Part shown: piece after piece, positions 34,697-44,179 of the stretch
Layout: every line of letters starts with the position of its first letter
Position numbering within the stretch: the first letter of the stretch is position 1
Assembly (NCBI GenBank): GCA_031628995.1
Contig: JAVLUO010000007.1
Span: 1-64,000, forward strand
From: Bacillota bacterium LX-D
Lineage (GTDB): Bacteria > Bacillota > DUOV01 > Zhaonellaceae
DNA length: 64,000 nt
Reading direction: 5' to 3'
Notes under the pieces: generated by a model
Database searches by the model: none
Told to the model about the DNA's origin: nothing
The model's input: the letters and a program-made list of their open reading frames with translations, nothing else
Position numbers and translations under genes: made by a program

Positions 34697-36274
34697 TTAG
34701 CTTAAAAGATTAGCTAAAAAAAGGTCAATCTGATTTTGCCCCAGATAAGTCTTAAGCTTTTCTCTATCCTTAGGGAGCCAGGCAGGCCAAAACTTTTCTT
34801 CTGATAAGGAAATGGCCCCCTGAACACCTAATTTTTTGAGTGTGCTGTAAACTGCTAGCTTCTCTTCCTCCAAAGCTGCTTTTGCTTTAAAAGGTAAAGC
34901 CAAGGCATCTATGGCAATATCCCAAGGATTAATTCCCACTTCTTTTCCTCGGGCCATAATTTTTTCAGCTAAAGCAATCTTTTCCCCGTTGTTCTCTGGC
35001 ACGCCAGATTCGTCTATAGTTGCAGCTACAATTCCTGCTCCATACTTAGCTGCTAGAGGCAGGAATTTATTTAAACTATCTTCCGTCGCCGTTAGGCCAA
35101 ATAGCAGTGGACGGCCCCGTACTATTTTTAGGACAGCTTCCAATGCAGCTGGGTTTTCAGCCTTTAGAGCTAAAGGTGCATCTACTACACCTTGAAAAGC
35201 TAAAAACTTTTGTTGCAGCTCCCTAAGGTCTAAATGGGCAGGCAGCTTAATCAACAAACCTTGTGCGCCTTTTTGTAAAATTTGCTGACCTTCATTAGCA
35301 CTAAAAGAATTTAGACCCTCAATAGATACAGTCTCATTATGCTCTCCCATACCTAAAACCATTTTCCGCCCTGAAATAAATAAAACTTTATGTTTTTTCC
35401 TCTGGACCGGCGGCCTATGTTTTACTTTAGCTGCCAAAGACTGTATATGCTGGGGCGAAGTACCGCAGCAGCCTCCCAAGATTTGCACCCCTGCCTGGAC
35501 AAAATTTTCAGCATGCTGAGCCATACTAGCTGCATCTTCAGCATAAGATACCTGTCCAGCTTGAAAAACCGGCAGTCCGGCGTTAGGCTGCACAATTAAC
35601 ATTTTATCCGATACTTTCCCCATCCGCTCCATAACTGGCAACAGCTCTGAGGCTCCAGCAGAACAATTGGCTCCAACAACATCTGCTCCCAAAGCAGAAA
35701 GAACAACAGCTGCCGTTTCCGGGCTGACTCCCATCATGGTACTACCTTGAGGATTAAAGGACATCATACATACAATAGGGAGACTGGAGCACTCCTTAGC
35801 GGCCAGCAATGCTGCTTTAATCTCATTTAAATCGGACATAGTTTCAATGCAAATTAAATCTGCACCTGCCTTAGCTAAAGCTTCAATTTGTTCCTTATAA
35901 GCCTTATATACTTCAGCAAAGGTAGCTGGGCCATAGGGCTCAAGAAGGAGTCCGGTAGGGCCCACTGAGCCAGCAACTAAAGCCCTGCCGGCAGCAGCTT
36001 CCTTGGCAATGCGGACTCCTTGTCTATTAATGTCCCTTGTTTTGCCATCTAATCCATATTCCCTTAGTTTTAAGGGGTTAGCCCCAAAAGTATTTGTTTC
36101 AATTATGTTAGCACCGGCTTGAATATAGGACTGGTGGACTTTTCGAATAATTTCTGGGTTCTCCAGGTTAAGGAGTTCTGGACACTGTCCCGGTTTTAAA
36201 CCTGCCCCCTGAAGCATCGTACCCATGGCACCATCAAAGAGCATAATTTCATCCTGCATCTCCTGCCAATTCAC
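34697..36274 (-). CDS. Homocysteine S-methyltransferase domain protein (MetH-like, truncated architecture)
   Basis: Residues about 1-300 form a homocysteine S-methyltransferase barrel: ILFDGAMGTMLQ at the start, the first zinc Cys in VGANCSAGASELLPV and the Cys pair in QILGGCCGTSPQHI. The remaining 225 residues look like a shortened or degenerate pterin-binding (TIM) domain. The B12-binding and activation domains of MetH are absent, so a separate corrinoid protein would be needed. The start is GTG 36274, eight bases behind GGAGG; the frame from 36307 is longer but unsupported. It follows the rib operon terminator. Confidence 0.85.
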   Translation of the reverse strand: MNWQEMQDEIMLFDGAMGTMLQGAGLKPGQCPELLNLENPEIIRKVHQSYIQAGANIIETNTFGANPLKLREYGLDGKTRDINRQGVRIAKEAAAGRALVAGSVGPTGLLLEPYGPATFAEVYKAYKEQIEALAKAGADLICIETMSDLNEIKAALLAAKECSSLPIVCMMSFNPQGSTMMGVSPETAAVVLSALGADVVGANCSAGASELLPVMERMGKVSDKMLIVQPNAGLPVFQAGQVSYAEDAASMAQHAENFVQAGVQILGGCCGTSPQHIQSLAAKVKHRPPVQRKKHKVLFISGRKMVLGMGEHNETVSIEGLNSFSANEGQQILQKGAQGLLIKLPAHLDLRELQQKFLAFQGVVDAPLALKAENPAALEAVLKIVRGRPLLFGLTATEDSLNKFLPLAAKYGAGIVAATIDESGVPENNGEKIALAEKIMARGKEVGINPWDIAIDALALPFKAKAALEEEKLAVYSTLKKLGVQGAISLSEEKFWPAWLPKDREKLKTYLGQNQIDLFLANLLS

Positions 36275-36373
36275 TGCTGTTACCTCCATTAGTTTTATTT
36301 CCATCATAAAATAAAAAGCTGCTCTATTCCACCCTTAGCATATTAGTAATCAGTAAAATTGTTTCTTTTTATA

Positions 36374-36410
36374 AGAAAGGCAGTATGCCAACATGACAGA
36401 CTGCCTTTCT
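36374..36410 (-). terminator. Terminator of the rib operon
   Basis: AGAAAGGCAGT and ACTGCCTTTCT form an 11-bp stem directly after ribH, followed on the minus strand by TATAAAAAG. Confidence 0.75.
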
Positions 36411-36413
36411 ATT

Positions 36414-36875
36414 TTAGACTAGTTTCATTAAATTTGCCATTTCAATAGCACTTTGGGCAGCATCCCAACCTTTATTGCCTCCTTTAGTGCCAGCCCTCTC
36501 AATAGCCTGCTCAATGGTATCCGTAGTTAAAACTCCAAAAATTACTGGCTTTCCTACCTCTAGGCCTACACTAGCAACGCCTTTACTTACTTCGGCGCTG
36601 ACATACTCAAAATGAGGAGTCGCCCCTCGGATAACTGCTCCTAAACAAATAACTCCATCAGTTTTAGGATTTTGTGCTGCTTTTTTGGCTATAATCGGAA
36701 TTTCAAAAGCACCGGGAACCCACACTAAAGAAATATCTTCCTCCCGGACACCGTGTCTAAGGAGTCCGTCTTTGGCTCCTTCTACCAGCTTTCGGGTAAT
36801 TAATTCATTAAATCTGCTGGCAATTATGCTAAACCTTAAGCCGGTGCCGATTAAATTAGCTTCAATTATTTGCAT
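36414..36875 (-). CDS. ribH: 6,7-dimethyl-8-ribityllumazine synthase
   Basis: Condenses the pyrimidine intermediate with dihydroxybutanone phosphate. The 153-residue protein has [34 protein letters not shown] near residue 51 and [15 protein letters not shown] near 78, the active-site segments. It is the last gene of the rib operon, and its start overlaps ribBA by 10 bp. Confidence 0.97.
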   Translation of the reverse strand: MQIIEANLIGTGLRFSIIASRFNELITRKLVEGAKDGLLRHGVREEDISLVWVPGAFEIPIIAKKAAQNPKTDGVICLGAVIRGATPHFEYVSAEVSKGVASVGLEVGKPVIFGVLTTDTIEQAIERAGTKGGNKGWDAAQSAIEMANLMKLV

Positions 36876-38083
36876 ATTCTATCTCCCCCAATTTCCAAAT
36901 CATGTTGAAGTTTAAATCTTTTAGTTAAGAGATACTTTTTGTTTTCTGGCCCATAGGGAATCTGTAGAGGCACTCTTTCCACAATTTTCAATCCATAGTT
37001 CTCTAAACCTCTGATTTTCCTAGGATTATTAGTCATCAAGCGGATATTTCGTATACCTAGATCTGTTAAAATCTGAGCTCCAATGCTGTAATCCCGTAAA
37101 TCAGCGGGAAAACCTAAAGCCTCGTTGGCCTCAACTGTATCTAAACCTTGATCCTGCAGCTCATAAGCCTTCATTTTTGCTCCTAAGCCTATGCCTCTGC
37201 CTTCCTGTCTTAGATACACAACTACTCCTTTGCCTTCTCTCTCTATGGCTTGTAAAGCCTTACCTAGCTGATCACCGCAATCACATCTTAAGGAGCCTAA
37301 AGCATCCCCTGTTAAGCACTCAGAGTGGACACGGACAAGGACAGGTTCTTCACCTCTGGGATTTCCTTTAACAATTGCCAAATGATCTTGTCCCGTTAAT
37401 TTGTCCCTATAGGCATTAAGTTTAAATTGACCATATTTACTGGGCAAAGCAGCCTCTGCTATTTTTTCTACTAGCTGCTCATGTTTTTTGCGATAAGCAA
37501 TTAAATCCTGAATACTGCCGATTTTTAGCTTAAACTCTTGAGCAAAAACTTCTAAATCTTTTAAGCGAGCCATGGTGCCATCTGCTTTAATGATTTCACA
37601 AATTACTCCCAAAGGTTTAAAACCTGCCAGCCTTGCTAAGTCAACTGCCGCCTCTGTATGCCCCGCTCTTTTCAGTACTCCTCCCTTTTTAGCCCGCAAA
37701 GGGAACACATGTCCAGGGCGTACAAAGTCTTCTGCCTGGGCCCTTTCATCCGCAGCGTGGAAAATAGTCTTGGCCCTGTCATAAGGTGAAATACCAGTAG
37801 TAGTTCCTTTTTTAAGATCTATGGAAACAGTAAAGGCAGTGTAAAAAGGATCCGTATTGCTATTGACCATTACAGGCAGCTTAAGTTCATTGGCCCTTTC
37901 TTCTTCCATAGGCAGGCAAACTAACCCTCTGCCATGAGTAATCATAAAGTTTATAGCTTCGGGGGTAACTGCTTCCGCAGCCATTAAAAGATCTCCTTCA
38001 TTTTCTCGATCTTCATGGTCTACCATAATTACCATTTTCCCTTGTTTTAAATCAGCGATAATTTCTTCAATTGTGCTTAGCAT
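36866..38083 (-). CDS. ribBA: Bifunctional DHBP synthase / GTP cyclohydrolase II
   Basis: Supplies both substrates for lumazine synthesis. Residues about 1-200 form RibB ([22 protein letters not shown], then [32 protein letters not shown]). Residues about 205-400 form RibA with the zinc site in [19 protein letters not shown] and [13 protein letters not shown]. All key residues appear present. It lies between ribE and ribH. Confidence 0.97.
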   Translation of the reverse strand: MLSTIEEIIADLKQGKMVIMVDHEDRENEGDLLMAAEAVTPEAINFMITHGRGLVCLPMEEERANELKLPVMVNSNTDPFYTAFTVSIDLKKGTTTGISPYDRAKTIFHAADERAQAEDFVRPGHVFPLRAKKGGVLKRAGHTEAAVDLARLAGFKPLGVICEIIKADGTMARLKDLEVFAQEFKLKIGSIQDLIAYRKKHEQLVEKIAEAALPSKYGQFKLNAYRDKLTGQDHLAIVKGNPRGEEPVLVRVHSECLTGDALGSLRCDCGDQLGKALQAIEREGKGVVVYLRQEGRGIGLGAKMKAYELQDQGLDTVEANEALGFPADLRDYSIGAQILTDLGIRNIRLMTNNPRKIRGLENYGLKIVERVPLQIPYGPENKKYLLTKRFKLQHDLEIGGDRICK

Positions 38084-38094
38084 CTAAATCACTC

Positions 38095-38736
38095 CTAATA
38101 ACCTAGCTTAGTCAAGTAATCTATAGATAATTTGCTTTTTTGGTCCTTTAAGTTTGTTAGAAAATTAGCTAAATACTTAGCCATAAGGTCAGTTTCCAAA
38201 TTTACCTTGTCCCCTTGACTCTTAAACTGCAAATTGGTCTCCTGAAAAGTGTGGGGAATCAAGGATACGGAAAATCCTTGGGCACTTACTGCTGCAACTG
38301 TAAGGCTGGTGCCATCTATGGCAATGGAGCCCTTAGGAATAATATAGGGCAGTAAATCAGAGGAAACATTAATTGCTAAAAGCACTGCATTTTCCTCTCT
38401 TTGCACTTTGCAGATTTCACCGCTGCCATCTATATGACCGCTGACAAAATGGCCGCCAAATCTGCCGTCGGCAGCTACAGCCCTTTCTAAATTAACTTTT
38501 TCCCCTAGCTTTAAACTTTCCAAAGTCGTTTTACGGTAAGTTTCCGGCATAACATCAGCAAAAAAAGCATTTTTTTCTAGCTTCGTAACCGTTAAACAAA
38601 CTCCATTTACAGCAATGCTGTCGCCAACTTTAGTTCCCAAAAGTACTTTCTCAGCTTTAATTTTAAGGTAATTCTTGGCAGATGATCTTTTGTTGTCCAC
38701 TACTTGGCCTAATTCCTCAATAATTCCTGTAAACAT
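38095..38736 (-). CDS. ribE: Riboflavin synthase, alpha subunit
   Basis: Dismutates two lumazines to riboflavin. The 213-residue protein shows the internal repeat of two lumazine-binding barrels: MFTGIIEELGQV at the start with NGVCLTVT near residue 45, and VSGHIDGSGEI near 97 with IDGTSLTVAAV near 140. It is 11 bp upstream of ribBA and starts 1 bp after ribD. Confidence 0.96.
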   Translation of the reverse strand: MFTGIIEELGQVVDNKRSSAKNYLKIKAEKVLLGTKVGDSIAVNGVCLTVTKLEKNAFFADVMPETYRKTTLESLKLGEKVNLERAVAADGRFGGHFVSGHIDGSGEICKVQREENAVLLAINVSSDLLPYIIPKGSIAIDGTSLTVAAVSAQGFSVSLIPHTFQETNLQFKSQGDKVNLETDLMAKYLANFLTNLKDQKSKLSIDYLTKLGY

Positions 38737-38737
38737 A

Positions 38738-39835
38738 TTACCTCCTCAAATATCCAGTAATTAATAAATCCTCTCCGATACTTTCGTGGGATACACGGGT
38801 CAACTTGTAAGCTTGACTCATCAGCTTAATACCTTCCCCCTCTACAGGGGTTTTAGCCGCTTCTCCACCTAGGATTTTGGGAGCAATAAAGCAGCAAACT
38901 TTATCAGCAAGTCCTAGGCGAAAGAAAGATTCTAACACCTTTCCTCCTCCCTCAACTAAAATGCTGGTTAGTTCTTGCTTCCCTAAACTCTCAAGTAAAT
39001 AATTTAAGTCTAAGGTTCCTCCCTGAATTGGCAGTTCCCAAATCTGTACCCCTTGCGCTGCTAAATTATTTTTCTTAATTTCATCTGCTTCCGGCCCGCA
39101 GCAAATAATAGTAGGAGCTTTGGAAGCTGTATTTAAAACATTAGCTTCTACCGGCGTACGTAAATGGGTATCTAAAATTATTCTCCAGGGGTCTTTCCCT
39201 CTACCATGGGGAAGCCTGGTAGTTAAAAAAGGGTTATCATTTAAGATAGTGTTCACACCTACAACTAGTGCGTCGGTACTATCCCTCCACTGGTGGACCA
39301 AAGCCCTGGATTTCTCATTGCTTACCCACTTTGAATCGTTATTAACAGTAGCGATTTTCCCATCTAAAGTCATGGCCCACTTTAAGGTTACAAAAGGCTT
39401 TTTGGTGCGTATATATTTGAAAAATACCTCGTTTAATTGTTCAGCTTCCTGACGCAAAACCCCAACTTGCACCTTAATTCCAGCTGCTTTCAGGAGTTCA
39501 TATCCTTGGCCGTTAACTAGGGTATTTGGGTCTGCTACAGCACCAATGACTTCCCTCACACCAGATTGAATAATTTTCTCCACACAAGGAGGTGTTTTCC
39601 CAAAGTGGCAGCAGGGTTCTAGGGTTACATACAAGGTGCTGCCTTGAGCTTTTGTCCCCGCTTCCTGAAGTGCCAAAACTTCGGCATGAGGGGCTCCTGC
39701 CTGGTGATGATAGCCTTCTCCCACAATTTTTCCATCTTTGACAACTACAGCCCCTACCATGGGGTTGGGACTGGTTCTCCCCTTAGCTTTAACTGCTAAA
39801 GCTAAAGCTCTCTGCATAAACAAGTGGTGATTCAT
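38738..39835 (-). CDS. ribD: Bifunctional pyrimidine deaminase/reductase RibD
   Basis: First enzyme of the operon, 365 residues. The N-terminal deaminase (about 1-145) has the zinc motifs APHAEVLAL and TLYVTLEPCCHFGKTPPC. The C-terminal reductase (about 146-365) begins KPFVTLKWAMTLDGKIAT and has ILVEGGGKVLESF. AAGGAGGTT precedes the ATG. It is preceded by an FMN riboswitch and an attenuator hairpin. Confidence 0.97.
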   Translation of the reverse strand: MNHHLFMQRALALAVKAKGRTSPNPMVGAVVVKDGKIVGEGYHHQAGAPHAEVLALQEAGTKAQGSTLYVTLEPCCHFGKTPPCVEKIIQSGVREVIGAVADPNTLVNGQGYELLKAAGIKVQVGVLRQEAEQLNEVFFKYIRTKKPFVTLKWAMTLDGKIATVNNDSKWVSNEKSRALVHQWRDSTDALVVGVNTILNDNPFLTTRLPHGRGKDPWRIILDTHLRTPVEANVLNTASKAPTIICCGPEADEIKKNNLAAQGVQIWELPIQGGTLDLNYLLESLGKQELTSILVEGGGKVLESFFRLGLADKVCCFIAPKILGGEAAKTPVEGEGIKLMSQAYKLTRVSHESIGEDLLITGYLRR

Positions 39836-39857
39836 TTTTAACCTCCTTGAGCAAACT

Positions 39858-39894
39858 AAAAAACCCTTGGATGTATCTATCCAAGGGTTTAAAA
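39858..39894 (-). terminator. Intrinsic terminator of the FMN riboswitch expression platform
   Basis: AAACCCTTGGAT and ATCCAAGGGTTT form a strong stem followed on the minus strand by TTTAG, between the RFN element and ribD. It fits transcription attenuation when FMN is bound. Confidence 0.85.
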
Positions 39895-39978
39895 ATGCTA
39901 ACTTTCAAGCTATAACTTTAAAAAATTTTCTAAAATCACTTAAAAATCGATGCAAAAATTTTTATAGCTCTTGTTAGT

Positions 39979-40114
39979 CACCTTCTTTCATCCAGACTTA
40001 ACTGTCGGCTTCGGAACTTCCCCGAATCAACCTTTCGGCGCGCGGGCTTAGCTTGTACAAAGCATCACCGCCGGTGTGGAATCAAGGCTTTCGCCTTTAA
40101 CCAACCCCTGAAGG
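39979..40114 (-). promoter_or_regulatory. FMN riboswitch (RFN element)
   Basis: On the minus strand CCTTCAGGGG starts the P1 stem, which closes with GATGAAAGAAGG. Inside are GGCGAAAGCC, the ACCGGCGGTGAT block, CCCGCGCGCC and GAAGCCGACAG, the conserved RFN helices. It lies 145 bp upstream of ribD and, with the downstream terminator, should shut off rib expression when FMN is plentiful. Confidence 0.95.
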
Positions 40115-40193
40115 TACAACATTATTTATTTGTCTATCCTTATCTAAAGGATACAATGTAAATATCTATTTTGCAAGAAGTAAAAACAATGAA

Positions 40194-40664
40194 TTAATCA
40201 TTTTGCTGTTCTAACTCAGCCAGCAATTCACTAACACTTTCACCTAAGACAGGATGAATTAAATTTGGTGCTAAGTCATTCAAAGGTTTTAAGGCAAACC
40301 AGCGTTCATGAAGATAGGGATGGGGTACTGTCAGCTGCTCTGTTTTAATAATTAAGTCATCGTAAAGTAAAATGTCCAAATCAATGGTTCTGGGCCCCCA
40401 TTTAATCTTGCGAACCCTTTTTAATTCTTGCTCAATATTTAAACATAATTCCAATAATTTCAAAGGAGTTAAACTAGTTTCCACAGCTACAACAGCATTA
40501 AAAAAATTATCTTGCTCTGCATAACCGACAGGTTCTGTTTCATAGTTAGGGGAAATTTTGGTTACATCCACTTCTTCATGTCCATTAAGCATTTCAATGG
40601 CCCTTTTTATATTTGCCTGTTTGTCACCTAAATTTGAGCCTAAACCAATAAAAGCTACTGCCAA
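40194..40664 (-). CDS. folK: 2-amino-4-hydroxy-6-hydroxymethyldihydropteridine diphosphokinase
   Basis: Activates the pterin with pyrophosphate for folate synthesis. The 156-residue protein has VAFIGLGSNLGDKQANIKRAIE, YETEPVGYAEQDNFFNAVV and the WGPRTIDLDILLYDDL signature near residue 91. It follows folP by 9 bp; folB is not present between them. Confidence 0.96.
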   Translation of the reverse strand: MAVAFIGLGSNLGDKQANIKRAIEMLNGHEEVDVTKISPNYETEPVGYAEQDNFFNAVVAVETSLTPLKLLELCLNIEQELKRVRKIKWGPRTIDLDILLYDDLIIKTEQLTVPHPYLHERWFALKPLNDLAPNLIHPVLGESVSELLAELEQQND

Positions 40665-40673
40665 CTAAAGCAC

Positions 40674-41498
40674 CTACCTTCTGATCATGGCGTCAGTCAT
40701 TTTAGCTACTCTACTCATTGCTCTAACGTCATGGATTCTAATAATATCAGCCCCTTTAGCAATTCCTACTGCCACTGAGGCCGCTGTCCCCTCAACCCGT
40801 TCCTCTACGGGAAGGTCTAAAACTTTGCCAATCATCGACTTTCTGGAAGTTCCCAACAATAAAGGATATCCTAAGACCTTAAACTTTTGCAATTGATGCA
40901 TAACTTCTAAATTGTGTTCTAGTGTCTTGCCAAAACCAATGCCCGGATCAATTATAATATTCTGATCCTCTACTCCCTCTGCTTTGGCAATGTCTATACA
41001 CTCTTGCAGCTCAGCAAGGATGTCCGGAATTAGCTGGTTATAAACAGCTTCTTTTTTATTATGCATTAAGCAAATGGGAACATGGTAGCAAGCCGCCACA
41101 TGAGCCATCTCCGGATCTGCTTTGCAACCCCAAATATCGTTGAGCATATTAGCTCCCGCTTCGATAGCTTGTCTTGCTACTTCGGCCTTATATGTATCAA
41201 TAGAAATAGGAACTTCAGTGACCTCACGCAGGGCTTTAATTACGGGAAGGACACGTCTTAATTCTTCTTCGGCACTTACAGGTTCAAAATTTGGTCTTGT
41301 CGATTCTCCACCTATATCGATGATATCGGCACCCGCCGCCACCATTTCTTGTCCATGTTGAACAGCTTTTTCCAAATCAAAAAACATATTTCCGTCAGAA
41401 AAGGAATCAGGTGTAAAATTTAAAATACCCATAATAATGGTTCTTTTTCCGAGATCGAATTTGCTTTTTCCAACCTGCAGAGTTTTCATTTTGAGCAT
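40674..41498 (-). CDS. folP: Dihydropteroate synthase
   Basis: Joins the pterin pyrophosphate to p-aminobenzoate. The 274-residue TIM barrel has IIMGILNFTPDSFSDGNMF, GADIIDIGGESTRPNFEPVSAEEE and LGTSRKSMIG, all family signatures. The ATG at 41498 has AAGG five bases upstream. It heads a two-gene folP-folK unit. Confidence 0.96.
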   Translation of the reverse strand: MLKMKTLQVGKSKFDLGKRTIIMGILNFTPDSFSDGNMFFDLEKAVQHGQEMVAAGADIIDIGGESTRPNFEPVSAEEELRRVLPVIKALREVTEVPISIDTYKAEVARQAIEAGANMLNDIWGCKADPEMAHVAACYHVPICLMHNKKEAVYNQLIPDILAELQECIDIAKAEGVEDQNIIIDPGIGFGKTLEHNLEVMHQLQKFKVLGYPLLLGTSRKSMIGKVLDLPVEERVEGTAASVAVGIAKGADIIRIHDVRAMSRVAKMTDAMIRR

Positions 41499-41570
41499 CG
41501 CATCCTTAACAAGAATTTATATTAATATTTTAAATGGAAATAACAAAATTCTCAAACAATTTTCGTAAGA

Positions 41571-43325
41571 TTAATCTATAGGAAGTGTAAAATGGATAGT
41601 TGTTCCCCGGCCTAGCTCACTAGAAACACCTATTTTTCCACCGTGGCTTTCAATTATATGTTTGACAATGGAAAGCCCCAAACCAGTCCCGCCTAACTCC
41701 CTAGAACGGGCTTTATCAACTCGGTAAAAACGTTCAAAGATCCTTGGCAAATCTTTTTTGGGAATGCCTTGGCCACTGTCCTTAACTTCGATCATCAATT
41801 CATTGTCTTTAAGCATTGCTTTAACTTCAATCACACCATCCTTAGATGTATATTTAATGGAGTTATCAATTAAATTAATCAAAACTTGGTGGAGCCAGTC
41901 TCTATCCCCGTAGACTTTGGGCAAATCCGCAGGCAAATTCTCTTTAAAAAATATACCCTTCTCCCGTAATTGTTTACTAAATTCAGTTTGTACTTGATCT
42001 ACTAAAGATTTTAGCTCAAAAGGATGTATGTCCATTTTAATTTTCTTAGACTCAATCCGAGCTAAATCTAAAAGATCCTTCACTAAACGATCTAGCCTTT
42101 CAGCTTCCCGATTAATAATCTGCACAAACCTCTGCCGCAAGTCAGCATCCTCCAAGGCCCCGTCTAGCAAAGTTTCAGCAAATCCTTTAATGGCAGTTAA
42201 AGGAGAACGCAGCTCATGGGAAGCATTTGCGACAAATTCAACCCTCATTTGTTCTAATTGGCGCAATGAGGTAATATCGTGCAATACAATTAATACTTCC
42301 TGTTTGTTTCTTTCCCTAGGCAGTGGTACGAAATAGGCTAAGAATGATTTTTCCTCCGGTAAAATAGTTTGCAAATCGGTAGTTAAAACCTCACCTGCTG
42401 CTAAAGCTTCTCTGGCTTTTTCATCTAAATGATAATGGTGAGTAGCACTTAAATTATGTCTGCCTAAAACTTTGCGGGCTTCCACACCAAAAATTTCGGC
42501 TGCCTTAGGATTAATCAGCAGTATTTCCCCTTCTCGATTAAGCAAAATAACTCCGCTGACAATATAATTAACTACTGTTTCCATCCGGTTTTTTTCGAAG
42601 GAGAGTTCAGCTACTTTTTCTTGTAAAGAAGCAGCCATATCATTAATATTCAAAGCTAGTTGGCCTATTTCATCATCGGAACGATAATTTATCTTGAAAT
42701 TAAAATCTCCTGTGGCCATTCTTTTCGCTGCTAAAGTTATTTCTTTAAGGGGGATAGATAACCACCTGGCAAAAATAAAGCTCAAGACAAGAGCGGTCAG
42801 GGTTGCAAAAAAGATACTAAAGGATAAGATCCGATTCATAGCCGCAGGAACACGATAGGCCTTGGACAAAGGGATTGCTAAACGAATTATTCCTTTCAGC
42901 TGATTGTGGCCTTGAAATGTCTTAGCTATGTACAGTAAATTTTCCTTTTGAGTAAAGCTATAGCGGGTTTCTACTCCCAACCCCTTTTGTAAAGCAGTTT
43001 GTACTTCCGGACGATGTAAATGGTTTTCCATTTTCCGGTAATCGGCTGCAGAATCTGCCAGGACACGGCCTTGAGGAGAAATAATGGTTACTCTAGCACC
43101 GGTTTTTTGTCCTAACTCCAGCACCAGCTTGTTTAATTCCTGGGGAGTATTTTCAATTTTTCCTACCAAGGTGCTCGTAACTTCAGCTTCTGTAATCATT
43201 TCCTGCTTCAACTTTTCCCTGCTGTAATCTCTTAGGGAATATTCTAACAATCCAGCCGTCATAGCCACAATGACCAAAATCAAAAACAAGTAGGTGACAG
43301 TCAACTTAGTGCGAATGCTTTTCAA
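41571..43325 (-). CDS. phoR: PhoR-like sensor histidine kinase
   Basis: A 584-residue membrane kinase. A first transmembrane helix (about 9-30), an extracytoplasmic sensor (about 31-165) and a second helix (about 168-188) are followed by HAMP (about 190-243), PAS (about 255-340), HisKA with the phosphoacceptor His in FVANASHELRSPLTAIKGF, and HATPase with NLIDNSIKYTSKDG and GTGLGLSIVKHI. The architecture is that of PhoR/WalK-type kinases. Its stimulus is unknown. It overlaps the regulator gene by 4 bp. Confidence 0.92.
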   Translation of the reverse strand: MKSIRTKLTVTYLFLILVIVAMTAGLLEYSLRDYSREKLKQEMITEAEVTSTLVGKIENTPQELNKLVLELGQKTGARVTIISPQGRVLADSAADYRKMENHLHRPEVQTALQKGLGVETRYSFTQKENLLYIAKTFQGHNQLKGIIRLAIPLSKAYRVPAAMNRILSFSIFFATLTALVLSFIFARWLSIPLKEITLAAKRMATGDFNFKINYRSDDEIGQLALNINDMAASLQEKVAELSFEKNRMETVVNYIVSGVILLNREGEILLINPKAAEIFGVEARKVLGRHNLSATHHYHLDEKAREALAAGEVLTTDLQTILPEEKSFLAYFVPLPRERNKQEVLIVLHDITSLRQLEQMRVEFVANASHELRSPLTAIKGFAETLLDGALEDADLRQRFVQIINREAERLDRLVKDLLDLARIESKKIKMDIHPFELKSLVDQVQTEFSKQLREKGIFFKENLPADLPKVYGDRDWLHQVLINLIDNSIKYTSKDGVIEVKAMLKDNELMIEVKDSGQGIPKKDLPRIFERFYRVDKARSRELGGTGLGLSIVKHIIESHGGKIGVSSELGRGTTIHFTLPID

Positions 43326-44020
43326 AATAGATCTTTCTCCCTAAATTTATACCCGATGCCTCGTACTGTTATAATGTATTGTGGATTGGCAGGGTCTGGT
43401 TCGATTTTTTCCCGCAAATGTCGAATGTGGACATCAATGTTTCTAGCATCGCCAAAGTAGTCTATTCCCCATACAGTTTCTAGTAAATATTCCCGGCTAA
43501 AAACCCTGCCTGGAGATTGGAGCATTAATTCCAACAAACGATATTCCGTTAAGGTCAGTTCTATTTCCTGCCCTTTAACCAGTACCTTATGTTGTTCAGG
43601 CAAAATAGTCAACCCCCGAAGGGCAATCCCCTGCTCCTTGGCTTCTAATTTACTTTCGTCTACCCGCCGCAAAATTGCTTTGACTCTAGCAATTAATTCT
43701 CTGGGGCTAAAGGGTTTAGTCAAATAATCATCTGCACCTAGCTCTAGACCTAACACCCGATCAAATTCTTCCACCCGAGCACTGAGCATTAAAATTGGAA
43801 CTTGGCTTTGTTGGCGTATCCTTCGGCAAACCTCTAAACCATCTACCCCGGGAAGCATAATATCCAAGATTATTAAAGCAAAATTTTCTTTTTTGACTTT
43901 TTCTAGTGCTTCATTACCTGTTGCCGCCTCTTCAACGCAGAAATTAGCATTTTCCAAGTTAAACTTAACTAATTCTACAATGCTAGGTTCGTCATCTACT
44001 ACAAGTATTTTTTGACCCAT
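43322..44020 (-). CDS. phoP: OmpR/PhoB-family response regulator (PhoP-like)
   Basis: A 232-residue regulator. The receiver domain starts KILVVDDEPSIVELVKFNLE, with the phosphorylated Asp in LIILDIMLPGVDGLEVCR. The C-terminal winged helix ends RNIDVHIRHLREKIEPDP...YIITVRGIGYKF. The start is ATG 44020 behind GGGGGG; the frame from 44053 lacks support. It is co-transcribed with the downstream kinase. Targets are unknown. Confidence 0.93.
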   Translation of the reverse strand: MGQKILVVDDEPSIVELVKFNLENANFCVEEAATGNEALEKVKKENFALIILDIMLPGVDGLEVCRRIRQQSQVPILMLSARVEEFDRVLGLELGADDYLTKPFSPRELIARVKAILRRVDESKLEAKEQGIALRGLTILPEQHKVLVKGQEIELTLTEYRLLELMLQSPGRVFSREYLLETVWGIDYFGDARNIDVHIRHLREKIEPDPANPQYIITVRGIGYKFREKDLF

Positions 44021-44138
44021 GTTACCCCCCCATTTATTTTTGACCATTAACAATTTTCGTAACCCAATTGAGAATTTTATTTTTTACTCAGTTACCCAAT
44101 TCTATTTTAAAATTACTCCTTCCTTCAAAAGTTTTAGA

Positions 44139-44178
44139 GAAAAGGCAATTAGTTATTGTCACAACCAATTGCCTTTTC
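44139..44178 (-). terminator. Terminator of lgt
   Basis: GAAAAGGCAATT and AATTGCCTTTTC form a 12-bp stem, extended by partial AGTT/AACC pairing, directly after the lgt stop. Confidence 0.85.
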
Positions 44179-44179
44179 A

